Assembly: GCA_021813905.1 (NCBI GenBank)
Contig: JAKAJH010000003.1
Coordinates: 68,106-132,105 of the forward strand
Origin: Bacteroidota bacterium
Lineage (GTDB): Bacteria > Bacteroidota > Ignavibacteria > UBA10030
Length of the DNA: 64,000 nt
Direction of reading: 5' to 3'
The notes beneath the pieces were generated by a model that was given only the letters and a program-made list of their open reading frames with translations, did no database searches and was not told the DNA's origin. The translations under genes were made by a program, and so were the position numbers. Positions 27,459 to 35,115 of this stretch are shown in pieces (position 1 is the stretch's first letter; every line of letters starts with the position of its first letter).

Positions 27459-28235
27459 ATGACAGATGGTGCAAAGAAGCAGGAACCGGGACTGCATTGG
27501 AAGTGGGTGATCCTTTCGGTCGTCGCGGGCATCGGCATTGTCGGACTCTCATACTTCACTGTGGCCCCGACATTTCACAGCGCCTCCATTCAGGCGCTCG
27601 TGATGTTGGTGGCTGTTGTGGTGACCGGAGCGATCAACGGCTACTTCTCGCCCGGTGTGACGATTCGCGAGGCCACGGTCGGCGGCGCGATCGTCGCGGC
27701 CTTCATGCTGATCCTGATCTACGTATCCGGCGCGGAGGTGCAGTACTCGGCGATCGAGAACATCTTTCTCTTACTGCTCGGCATCGGCTTCTCGTGGGTG
27801 GGAGGATGGGTCGGTGAGAAACTTCAGGGCGACGAGACGAGCGCTGATGAAAAGACCACCAACGCCTTTCAGTGGAAATGGGTGATTGCCGGCGTCATCG
27901 TCGGATTTGCCCTGAATGTGCTCTTCGTGTTCATCCCTGCGAAGATTTTCAAGATCAATCTTGGTCTCGAATTGATCTCCTATCTGGTGAGCTTCGTCGC
28001 GACGGGATTCGTGGTCGGTTACAAGTCGCCGGGCGTGACGATTCTCGAGCCCGCCGCGGCGGGTCTGGTGGCAGTGTTGCTGGAGTGGGGATTCCTCCAG
28101 TTCATGATCAATCTGCCCGTGGATGGAACGGTGCTCGGAGCCGGCCTCGGCATCGGATTTTTGTTCACGTTGTTCGGTGCCTGGTTGGGTGAAAAGGTGC
28201 AGGAGAATGCGGAAAAGAAAGGCGCCCTCTCCTGA
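27459..28235 (+). CDS. Internally duplicated membrane protein of unknown function
   Basis: The 258-residue protein is built from two repeats of about 125 residues. Repeat 1 has H-W-K-W-V-I (13-18), G-Y-F-S-P-G-V-T-I (61-69) and G-W-V-G-E-K-L-Q (116-123). Repeat 2 has Q-W-K-W-V-I (138-143), G-Y-K-S-P-G-V-T-I (187-195) and A-W-L-G-E-K-V-Q (241-248). Each repeat holds three or four hydrophobic segments, and charged linkers follow each one. I do not recognise a named family. The pseudo-twofold design recalls small channel or transporter folds, but no transport motif is evident. It is flanked by a possible promoter at 27380 and a terminator at 28263. Confidence 0.7.
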   Translation: MTDGAKKQEPGLHWKWVILSVVAGIGIVGLSYFTVAPTFHSASIQALVMLVAVVVTGAINGYFSPGVTIREATVGGAIVAAFMLILIYVSGAEVQYSAIENIFLLLLGIGFSWVGGWVGEKLQGDETSADEKTTNAFQWKWVIAGVIVGFALNVLFVFIPAKIFKINLGLELISYLVSFVATGFVVGYKSPGVTILEPAAAGLVAVLLEWGFLQFMINLPVDGTVLGAGLGIGFLFTLFGAWLGEKVQENAEKKGALS

Positions 28236-28262
28236 GAGGTCGGAACATTGCCAGTGGTGAAG

Positions 28263-28291
28263 AGCCTCTTCCCGTTCGGAAGGGGCTTTTT
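28263..28291 (+). terminator. Intrinsic terminator before pfkA
   Basis: A 10-bp stem (AGCCTCTTCC at 28263-28272 with GGAAGGGGCT at 28278-28287, one G-T pair) and a CGTTC loop end in a run of five Ts. It terminates the duplicated membrane protein gene. Confidence 0.85.
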
Positions 28292-28311
28292 GTTGCGCGG
28301 CCGGGAACGCG

Positions 28312-28340
28312 TGGAATGCCTCGGCATTATTTCGTATCTT
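28312..28340 (+). promoter_or_regulatory. Probable promoter of pfkA
   Basis: TATCTT (28335-28340) is preceded 17 bp upstream by TGGAAT (28312-28317), a poor -35. A promoter is expected here because a terminator lies just upstream at 28263-28291. Confidence 0.4.
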
Positions 28341-28375
28341 TTCAGTGACTCACAGCGAATGAAAGGATGTCCGGA

Positions 28376-29470
28376 ATGAAAGGGAGTTTGAAACGCATCG
28401 GGATCCTGACCGGCGGCGGCGACTGCCCGGGACTGAATGCGGTTATCCGATCGATCGCGAAACCCGCAATGACGTACTTCGGGGCGACCGTCATCGGCGT
28501 CATGGACGGATTTGAAGGTCTGGTGGAAGGGCGTATGCGCGAGCTTGCGCCGAAGGATATCGGCGGCATCGTGAATCTGGGAGGGACCATCCTCGGCACT
28601 TCGAACAAGGGCAATCCATTCCAGTACCCCGTCGAAACGCCCAAGGGAATCGAGGTTCTCGACTATTCCCGCCAAGCGATCCAGAACTATCGGGACTGGG
28701 GCCTGGATGCGCTCATTGCCATCGGCGGCGACGGCACCATGCACATCGTGGACCGATTCACGGAACTCGGCCTGAACCTGGTCGGTGTCCCCAAAACGAT
28801 CGACAATGACCTGTCCTCCACGGATGTAACCTTCGGCTATGACTCGGCTGTGTACGTCGCAACGGAAGCGATCGACCGACTCCACACGACCGCGTCCGCG
28901 CATCATCGCGTCATGGTCGTTGAAGTGATGGGCCGGTATGCGGGATGGATTGCGCTGGGATCGGGTGTCGCCGGCGGCGCGGATGCGATCCTGATCCCCG
29001 AAATTCCCTTCAAGTGGGAAAAGGTGTATGAGCATGTGTTGCTGCGCAGCAAGCAGGGCAATAAATTCAGCATTATTTGTGTCGCGGAAGGGGCAAAGCC
29101 GGCTGATGGCGGTCTGGTCGTGAAGGAAACGGATAAGAAACGTACCGATCCTGTCCGGCTCGGAGGCATCGCGGAACTCGTGGGACGCAAGATCTCCGAG
29201 TCGACCGGCCTGGAAACCCGCGAGGTCGTGCTGGGGCACGTTCTCCGCGGAGGAAGCCCGACACCCTATGATCGCATCCTGGCGACCAAATACGGTTCCA
29301 TGGCGTTGCAGTTGGTGTCGGAAAAGAAGTTCGGATATATGGTCAGCCTGCGGGGAACCGAGGTCAGTGCTGTTCCGGTCAAAGAGGCAATCATGCAACT
29401 TCGCACGGTCCCGCTCGACTCTCAGCTGATCATGTCGGCGCGAGCTGTGGGCACCTGTTTCGGGGACTGA
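28376..29470 (+). CDS. pfkA: 6-phosphofructokinase (G/K active-site variant)
   Basis: The 364-residue enzyme phosphorylates fructose-6-phosphate in glycolysis. Motifs are ILTGGGDCPGLNAVIR, AIGGDGT (residues 115-121), PKTIDND (139-145) and M-G-R-Y-A-G-W-I-A. The phosphoryl-donor loop has Gly (GGDG, as in ATP enzymes) where PPi enzymes have Asp. The second diagnostic site has Lys (PKTIDND), as in PPi and group III enzymes, where classical ATP enzymes have Gly. An ATP-dependent group III-like enzyme is the best reading. The ATG at 28376 is chosen because AAAGGA sits nine bases before it; the ATG at 28367 is possible and would add three residues. Confidence 0.92.
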   Translation: MKGSLKRIGILTGGGDCPGLNAVIRSIAKPAMTYFGATVIGVMDGFEGLVEGRMRELAPKDIGGIVNLGGTILGTSNKGNPFQYPVETPKGIEVLDYSRQAIQNYRDWGLDALIAIGGDGTMHIVDRFTELGLNLVGVPKTIDNDLSSTDVTFGYDSAVYVATEAIDRLHTTASAHHRVMVVEVMGRYAGWIALGSGVAGGADAILIPEIPFKWEKVYEHVLLRSKQGNKFSIICVAEGAKPADGGLVVKETDKKRTDPVRLGGIAELVGRKISESTGLETREVVLGHVLRGGSPTPYDRILATKYGSMALQLVSEKKFGYMVSLRGTEVSAVPVKEAIMQLRTVPLDSQLIMSARAVGTCFGD

Positions 29471-29623
29471 CGGGACACGGGTGCCGGCCTGCGTCGGGCA
29501 TGACGGTGTGGGGAAGGGGCGAAAGCGGATTCCCCGCGGATCGGGCCGGGATGCGGAGAGACACGGGCAGTGGCCGCGGGAGCGCCGTCCCCGCGTGGTG
29601 TGAAGTGAGGGAGCTCAGAGAAC

Positions 29624-30217
29624 GTGGCCCGCGAGATCATTCCCCCGGATCTGTTGATCGCGGCATACCGCCAGGGATATTTCCCGATGGCGGAGTCGCG
29701 CACGGGCGAGATCTTCTGGTATTCTCCCGATCCGCGTACGATCATCGAACTGGAGCAGCTCCGTGTGTCGCGCAGTCTGCGGCAAACGATCCGCAGGAAA
29801 CGGTTCGACGTGCGCACGGACACGGCGTTCGAAGCCGTAATGCGCGCGTGTGCCGATCGACCGGAGACATGGATCTCCGAGGAGATCGTTCAGAGTTACG
29901 TCCGGCTTTCCCAGGCGGGGTTCGCCCACAGCGTGGAGTGCTGGACACCGGAGGGACTCGTCGGCGGCCTGTACGGCGTGGCCATCGGGGGAGCGTTCTT
30001 TGGCGAGTCGATGTTCAGCCGTGAGCGGGATGCGTCGAAAGTCGCGCTTGTGTGGCTGGTCGGGCGTCTGCAGGAGGCCGGATATCGCCTGCTCGACACT
30101 CAGTTCACGACGGAACATCTGCTGCGACTCGGCGCCTCGGAGATTCCGCGCGATGAATACCTGCGCCGGCTTCGGGACGCGATCCGTCTCGAGTGCGTCT
30201 TCACGAATCATTCATGA
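29624..30217 (+). CDS. aat: Leucyl/phenylalanyl-tRNA--protein transferase
   Basis: The 197-residue enzyme adds Leu or Phe from charged tRNA to N-terminal Lys or Arg of proteins, marking them for ClpAP in the N-degron pathway. Family features are L-L-I-A-A-Y-R-Q-G-Y-F-P-M-A, I-F-W-Y-S-P-D-P-R, S-V-E-C-W, L-V-G-G-L-Y-G-V-A-I-G and F-F-G-E-S-M-F-S. It begins with GTG at 29624. The 153 bp before it hold no clear promoter or hairpin. purC begins 18 bp after its stop. Confidence 0.95.
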   Translation: MAREIIPPDLLIAAYRQGYFPMAESRTGEIFWYSPDPRTIIELEQLRVSRSLRQTIRRKRFDVRTDTAFEAVMRACADRPETWISEEIVQSYVRLSQAGFAHSVECWTPEGLVGGLYGVAIGGAFFGESMFSRERDASKVALVWLVGRLQEAGYRLLDTQFTTEHLLRLGASEIPRDEYLRRLRDAIRLECVFTNHS

Positions 30218-30235
30218 ACTGTGCCGGAGGAATTC

Positions 30236-31147
30236 ATGACGGTGCCCCAACAGATACCGGTGATCACACAGACCAATTTCCCCGGCTTGCGGCTGGCGAA
30301 CCGCGGAAAGGTGCGCGATATCTACGACTTCGGCAATGCGCTGCTGATCGTGGCGACGGATCGGCTCTCCGCCTATGATGTCGTGATGCAGGAGGGGATC
30401 CCGTTCAAAGGAAAGGTGCTGACGCAGATCTCCGAGTACTGGTTTGAGCAGACAAAAGACATCGTACCGAACCATCTGCTGTCCACGATCGTCTACGACT
30501 TCCCGTCGGATTGCAAGCCGTACTGGAATGATCTGGAAGACCGGTCGATGTTCGTCCGCAAGACGAAGCCGCTCCCCGTCGAGTGCGTCGTTCGGGGATA
30601 TCTTGCCGGTTCGGGATGGGCGGAGTACAAGACGGATCGCAGCGTGTGCGGCGTTGCGCTGCCCGACGGCCTGCGGGAGTCCTCCAGGCTCTCGGAGCCG
30701 ATCTTCACGCCCGCCACGAAGGAGGAAGTCGGCACGCACGACGAGAACATCTCGTACGAACGCATGGCGGATATTATCGGTTCGGACCTCGCCCGGCAAG
30801 TACGCGATCTGTCGATCAAGCTGTATCTGCGCGGAGCCGAGATCGCACTGAAGAAGGGGATCATCATCGCCGACACGAAGATGGAATTCGGCGTGGACGA
30901 GAACGGCCGGCTGATTCTGATCGACGAACTTCTGACGCCCGACAGCTCCCGGTTCTGGCCGAAGGATACATACGTCGCGGGAAGATCGCAGGACAGCTAC
31001 GACAAGCAGTACGTCCGCGACTACCTGGTTTCGATCAATTTCAACAAGCGGCCCCCGGCGCCGCACCTTCCGGAAGATGTGATCCTGAAGACCTCGGCGC
31101 TCTATCTGGAGGCGCTCAAACGTCTGTCGGGTAAGTCGCTGATGTAG
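30236..31147 (+). CDS. purC: Phosphoribosylaminoimidazole-succinocarboxamide synthase
   Basis: The 303-residue SAICAR synthetase joins aspartate to CAIR in purine synthesis. Motifs are R-G-K-V-R-D-I-Y-D-F, A-T-D-R-L-S-A-Y-D-V, V-E-C-V-V-R-G-Y-L-A-G-S-G-W, and D-T-K-M-E-F-G and L-I-D-E-L-L-T-P-D-S-S-R-F-W near the C-terminus. The length fits the larger, yeast-like form. The ATG at 30236 has GGAGG eight bases upstream; the GTG at 30221 is unlikely. No other pur genes adjoin it. Archease follows after 10 bp. Confidence 0.96.
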   Translation: MTVPQQIPVITQTNFPGLRLANRGKVRDIYDFGNALLIVATDRLSAYDVVMQEGIPFKGKVLTQISEYWFEQTKDIVPNHLLSTIVYDFPSDCKPYWNDLEDRSMFVRKTKPLPVECVVRGYLAGSGWAEYKTDRSVCGVALPDGLRESSRLSEPIFTPATKEEVGTHDENISYERMADIIGSDLARQVRDLSIKLYLRGAEIALKKGIIIADTKMEFGVDENGRLILIDELLTPDSSRFWPKDTYVAGRSQDSYDKQYVRDYLVSINFNKRPPAPHLPEDVILKTSALYLEALKRLSGKSLM

Positions 31148-31157
31148 GGAACGGGCG

Positions 31158-31589
31158 ATGGCGCCACCGGCGCAGGACGGATTCCGCGTTCTTGAGCATC
31201 CCTCCGATACGGGCCTTGAGGTGGTCGCATCCTCCTGGGAGGGTCTGCTCCGGACGGCTGCGAACGGACTGATGCACGTGATCGCGGGTGGATCGGAAAT
31301 CCGGCCGACGGAATCACGGCGGATTGTGGTTGTGGCGCCGGATCGGGAGATGCTGCTGGTCCGATGGCTTTCCGAGCTGCTGTATCTGTACGACGCCGAG
31401 CATTTTCTGGCGGGATCCGTGCGGTTCGAGCGTGCGGATGAGCATGAAGTTGTCGCGGAGGTCGCGGGGGAGCGGATCGACCCGGCGCGACACGCGCTGA
31501 GCTTGGACGTCAAGGCGGTCACGTATCACGGCCTCGCGGTTGAATCCGGTGGAGGCGGGTGGCGCGCCCGCGTGTTTCTGGATATTTGA
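31158..31589 (+). CDS. Archease, RtcB-activating protein
   Basis: The 143-residue protein shows the archease pattern: F-R-V-L-E-H-P-S-D-T-G-L-E-V near the N-terminus (the E-H-x-x-D-x-G element), L-L-V-R-W-L-S-E-L-L-Y-L-Y-D centrally, and V-K-A-V-T-Y-H-G-L near the end. In characterised systems archease speeds guanylylation and multiple turnover of the RNA ligase RtcB, and conserved acidic residues bind metal. Its stop is 1 bp before the rtcB ATG, so the pair is translationally coupled. Confidence 0.93.
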   Translation: MAPPAQDGFRVLEHPSDTGLEVVASSWEGLLRTAANGLMHVIAGGSEIRPTESRRIVVVAPDREMLLVRWLSELLYLYDAEHFLAGSVRFERADEHEVVAEVAGERIDPARHALSLDVKAVTYHGLAVESGGGGWRARVFLDI

Positions 31590-31590
31590 C

Positions 31591-33018
31591 ATGCCGCTGA
31601 AACGATTGGATCCATTCCGGTTCATCATCCCGCGCTCGTTTCAGAAGGGAATGCAGATCGAAGGGCTGGTGTACGCCGACGATGATCTGATCCAGGCGAT
31701 CGAGAATGACGAAACGCTGACGCAGGTGGCAAACGTGGCGACGCTGCCCGGCATGGTCGGACGTTCGCTCGTCATGCCCGATGCACATCTCGGATACGGG
31801 TTTGCGATCGGCGGTGTCGCGGCGGCGGATCTGGAGCATGGCGTTGTGTCGGCGGGAGGCGTCGGGTTCGATATCAATTGCGGCGTGCGCTTGTTGGCCA
31901 CACCGTGGTTACGGAAAGACGTCGGCCCGCACGTGGATGGGCTTCTGAACGAGCTGTTCCGGTCGATCCCGTGCGGTGCCGGGAGGTCCGGAACAGTGAC
32001 GCTCACACCGGCCGAGATGGATGGCGTGCTATTGCGCGGCGCCCGATGGGCGGTGGAGACAGGGTTCGGCGTCGTGGCGGACCTGGAGTATGCCGAAGAA
32101 GGGGGATGCATGAGCGGTGCCGATCCCCGGGCGGTGAGTGCGCGCGCCCGGCAGCGCGGTCATGAGCAACTCGGAACGCTGGGCTCCGGAAATCATTTTG
32201 TCGAACTGCAGTGCGTCGGTGAGATTATCGACGGCGCAGCGGCAGCGGCGTTCGGATTGTCGCAGGATCAGGTCGTCGTGATGATTCACAGCGGCTCGCG
32301 GGGACTCGGTCATCAGGTGTGTACCGATTTCCTGGAGGTCATGCAGGAGGCGATGCCGCGGTACGGGATCCATGTGACGGACCGGCAGCTGGCGTGCGTG
32401 CCGGTGCGCTCGCCGGAGGGGCAACAGTACCTCCGGGCGATGGCGGCGGCAGCAAATTTCGCGTTTGCGAACCGCCAGTTGTTGACGCATCGGGTCCGCG
32501 CGGCGTTTCATGCGATCATGGGGGCGGGTGATGTGCGGCTGGTGTACGATGTCGCCCACAACATCGCGAAAGAAGAGACGCACCGGATCGGCGGTTCCAC
32601 GATGCGGGTCCTGGTTCACCGGAAAGGCGCGACGAGAGCGTTTCCGCGCCTGCGGCCGGAGGTCCCGGCGGCATACCGTGAAATCGGTCAACCGGTGCTG
32701 ATCCCCGGGAGCATGGGCACCGCCTCGTACGTGCTCGTGGGGACGGAGCGGGCGATGGAAGAGACGTGCGGATCCACGTGCCACGGAGCCGGTCGCTCTA
32801 TGAGCCGGCACGCGGCAAAGAAGGGAGCTGACGCCGAGTCCCTGATCGCGTCATTGAAGGCGAAAGGGATTCACGTCCGCGGAGCGTCCCGGAGCGGACT
32901 GGTGGAAGAGAAACCGGACGCATACAAGGACATTGATCGCGTCGTGGAGATCGTGCATCGGGCGGGCATTGCCGCCAAGGTGGCGCGACTGGTCCCGATC
33001 GGCGTGATCAAGGGGTAG
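31591..33018 (+). CDS. rtcB: RNA-splicing ligase RtcB
   Basis: A 475-residue GTP- and Mn-dependent RNA ligase that joins 2',3'-cyclic phosphate or 3'-phosphate ends to 5'-OH ends. Conserved blocks are P-D-A-H-L-G-Y-G-F-A-I-G-G, V-G-F-D-I-N-C-G-V-R-L (metal Cys), L-G-S-G-N-H-F-V-E-L, HSGSRGLGHQ, N-F-A-F-A-N-R-Q, D-V-A-H-N-I-A-K-E-E, R-K-G-A-T-R-A-F-P and P-G-S-M-G-T. The guanylylated histidine motif is C-H-G-A-G-R-S-M-S-R. All active-site parts are intact. The ATG at 31591 is used; the frame from 31540 is inside archease. Confidence 0.97.
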   Translation: MPLKRLDPFRFIIPRSFQKGMQIEGLVYADDDLIQAIENDETLTQVANVATLPGMVGRSLVMPDAHLGYGFAIGGVAAADLEHGVVSAGGVGFDINCGVRLLATPWLRKDVGPHVDGLLNELFRSIPCGAGRSGTVTLTPAEMDGVLLRGARWAVETGFGVVADLEYAEEGGCMSGADPRAVSARARQRGHEQLGTLGSGNHFVELQCVGEIIDGAAAAAFGLSQDQVVVMIHSGSRGLGHQVCTDFLEVMQEAMPRYGIHVTDRQLACVPVRSPEGQQYLRAMAAAANFAFANRQLLTHRVRAAFHAIMGAGDVRLVYDVAHNIAKEETHRIGGSTMRVLVHRKGATRAFPRLRPEVPAAYREIGQPVLIPGSMGTASYVLVGTERAMEETCGSTCHGAGRSMSRHAAKKGADAESLIASLKAKGIHVRGASRSGLVEEKPDAYKDIDRVVEIVHRAGIAAKVARLVPIGVIKG

Positions 33019-33093
33019 GGAACCGCGGTCTCCGCGCGGACGTTGAATATCGGGAGAACGGATTATTCAGATTACCAGAACGGCACAGACACT

Positions 33094-34191
33094 ATGCTTC
33101 CTTTGACTCGTGAAAACATCCTCAACGCGCTGACTGTGGTCCGCGATCCGGACCTTCACAAGGACATCGTTGCGCTTGGATTTGTACAGAATGTGACCAT
33201 CGAAGGCTCCAATGTGCAGTTCGATCTCCAGCTGACGACGCCGGCTTGTCCGGTGCGGGATCAGTTTCGTATTGACTGTGAGCGCGCGATCCGCTCGACT
33301 ATCGAGGGCGTCGGTTCGATCGGCATTACCATGACATCCAGCGTCCGTCCGCATGTGAATCAGCAGAAAGAACTGATCCTGCCCGGCGTGAAGAACACCG
33401 TCGCTGTTGCCAGCGGCAAGGGCGGTGTGGGAAAATCGACCGTGGCGGTGAACCTGGCTGTGGCTCTGGCGCAGGAAGGTGCGGCGGTCGGCCTCGTGGA
33501 TGCCGACGTGTACGGGCCCAGCATTCCGCTGATGTTCGGCGTGAACGAACGCCCGGCCATTTCGAACAACAAACTTGTTCCGCTGGAGCGGCACGGGGTG
33601 AAGATCATGTCGATCGGTTTCCTGGTCGATCCGATGCAGGCGGTCATCTGGCGCGGACCGATGGCCAGCGGGGCGGTTAAGCAGTTCATGTCGGATGTGG
33701 AGTGGGGCAACCTGGACTACCTTATCTTCGATCTGCCGCCGGGGACCGGCGACATTCAGCTCACGCTCGTGCAGACGATTCCGCTTACCGGAGCCGTCAT
33801 TGTCACGACGCCGCAGGATGTCGCGCTGGCCGATGCGCGGAAGGGTCTCGTCATGTTCAACAAGGTGAATGTTCCGGTGCTCGGAATCGTGGAGAACATG
33901 AGCTACTACATCTGCAGCCACTGCGGTCAGCGTGAGAACATCTTTGATACCGGCGGCGGCGTGAGGACCGCGGAAGAACTCGGCGTGCCGTTCCTGGGCG
34001 AGATCCCGATCCACACCAGCATCCGCGTGGGCGGTGACAAGGGAGTGCCGATCGTGTCCGCGGAGCCGGAAGGAGCCCAGGCGGGCGCCATTCGCCAGAT
34101 CGCGCGGAAGATGGCAGCGCAGGTGAGTATCCGTCATCTGGGAGCCCCGCAGGCGCCGAAAGTGGAGATCCTTCTCGGGAATCAGAATTGA
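33094..34191 (+). CDS. Mrp/ApbC-type iron-sulfur cluster carrier ATPase
   Basis: The 365-residue P-loop protein loads Fe-S clusters onto target proteins. An N-terminal MIP18-like domain (residues 1-95, with V-R-D-P-D-L-H-K-D-I-V) precedes the ParA-like domain. The deviant Walker A is ASGKGGVGKSTVAVN and is followed by D-A-D-V-Y-G-P-S-I-P. D-L-P-P-G-T-G-D is present too. The cluster-binding CxxC is in Y-I-C-S-H-C-G. The ATG at 33094 starts the MIP18 domain; the open frame continues upstream to 33043 without homology. A Nfu-type scaffold gene follows after 7 bp, making a small Fe-S operon. Confidence 0.93.
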   Translation: MLPLTRENILNALTVVRDPDLHKDIVALGFVQNVTIEGSNVQFDLQLTTPACPVRDQFRIDCERAIRSTIEGVGSIGITMTSSVRPHVNQQKELILPGVKNTVAVASGKGGVGKSTVAVNLAVALAQEGAAVGLVDADVYGPSIPLMFGVNERPAISNNKLVPLERHGVKIMSIGFLVDPMQAVIWRGPMASGAVKQFMSDVEWGNLDYLIFDLPPGTGDIQLTLVQTIPLTGAVIVTTPQDVALADARKGLVMFNKVNVPVLGIVENMSYYICSHCGQRENIFDTGGGVRTAEELGVPFLGEIPIHTSIRVGGDKGVPIVSAEPEGAQAGAIRQIARKMAAQVSIRHLGAPQAPKVEILLGNQN

Positions 34192-34198
34192 GACGACC

Positions 34199-34429
34199 AT
34201 GATCACCGCGGAGAAGATCGAAGAGTCGCTCGCCCGGATCCGTCCGTATCTGGAGGTTGATGGCGGAGACGTCCAGCTGGTGCGCCTGGCGGAAGAAGGA
34301 ATCGTTGAAGTGCGACTGCTCGGGTCGTGTCAGGGGTGTCCGATGTCGCTGATGACGTTGCGTGCGGGAGTGGAACGGGCGCTCATGCGCGAGCACCCGG
34401 ACGTACGGCGGGTGGAACAGGTGCGTTAA
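34199..34429 (+). CDS. NifU C-terminal-like (Nfu) Fe-S scaffold protein
   Basis: The 76-residue protein is a free-standing Nfu domain: R-P-Y-L-E-V-D-G-G-D-V-Q-L-V-R, then G-S-C-Q-G-C-P-M-S with the CxxC that bridges a 4Fe-4S cluster between two subunits. It probably hands clusters to the Mrp protein encoded just upstream, or receives them from it. Its TAA stop interlocks with the ftsE stop on the other strand (shared TTAA at 34426-34429), so no terminator separates the two convergent genes. Confidence 0.93.
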   Translation: MITAEKIEESLARIRPYLEVDGGDVQLVRLAEEGIVEVRLLGSCQGCPMSLMTLRAGVERALMREHPDVRRVEQVR

Positions 34430-35115
34430 GGGGACGAGCGGGCAACTCTGCCCGGAGCTTTGTCCACCTCGATCAGTTTTCCGTCCTTCAGCTGGACGAT
34501 CCGAGCGGGATACCGCTTGACCAGCTCGTAATTGTGCGTGGCCATGACAATGGCTGTACCGCGCATGTTGATCTTCGTCAGGATGTCCATGATCTCGGCC
34601 GATGAGGTCGGATCGAGATTTCCGGTCGGCTCATCAGCGAGCAGCACCACCGGCTCGTTGATCAGCGCCCGCGCGATAACTACCCGCTGTTGCTCACCCC
34701 CCGAAAGCTCATGCGGCATATGATTGCGCTTGTGGCTCAATCCCACATCCGCGAGCGCATGCAGAACCTTCTTTTTGATGTCGCTCCGGCTGGTGTTGGT
34801 GACGTAGAGCGCGAAGGCAATGTTGTCGTACACGCTCCGGTCTTCCAGGAGCCGAAAATCCTGAAATACGACCCCGATCCGACGGCGCAGGTGGGGGATC
34901 TGCCGGTTGGTGATCGAGCGGGATTCATAGCCGGCGATCCGCACGTCCCCGTTCTCCGGCATGAGATCCATGTAGAGCAGTCGCATCAGCGAACTCTTGC
35001 CCGCGCCGGTTTGTCCCACCAGATATACGAATTCCCCGCGCTTCAGGGAGAACGTCACGCCGTCCAGCACGCGCTGGTCATCAAAAGAGACGGAAACGTT
35101 GCGCAGCTCAATCAT
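34426..35115 (-). CDS. ftsE: Cell-division ABC transporter ATP-binding protein FtsE
   Basis: The 229-residue ABC ATPase has Walker A GQTGAGKSS, Q-loop V-V-F-Q-D-F-R-L-L, signature L-S-G-G-E-Q-Q-R, Walker B V-V-L-L-A-D-E-P-T-G-N-L-D-P, and the switch His in M-A-T-H-N-Y-E-L-V. FtsE works with the membrane protein FtsX to control peptidoglycan hydrolases at the division site. The ATG at 35115 is where homology starts; it lies 8 bp inside the end of pdxA, indicating coupling. No ftsX is adjacent, which is unusual because many bacteria encode it directly after ftsE. A LolD-like role is a less likely alternative. Confidence 0.85.
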   Translation of the reverse strand: MIELRNVSVSFDDQRVLDGVTFSLKRGEFVYLVGQTGAGKSSLMRLLYMDLMPENGDVRIAGYESRSITNRQIPHLRRRIGVVFQDFRLLEDRSVYDNIAFALYVTNTSRSDIKKKVLHALADVGLSHKRNHMPHELSGGEQQRVVIARALINEPVVLLADEPTGNLDPTSSAEIMDILTKINMRGTAIVMATHNYELVKRYPARIVQLKDGKLIEVDKAPGRVARSSP

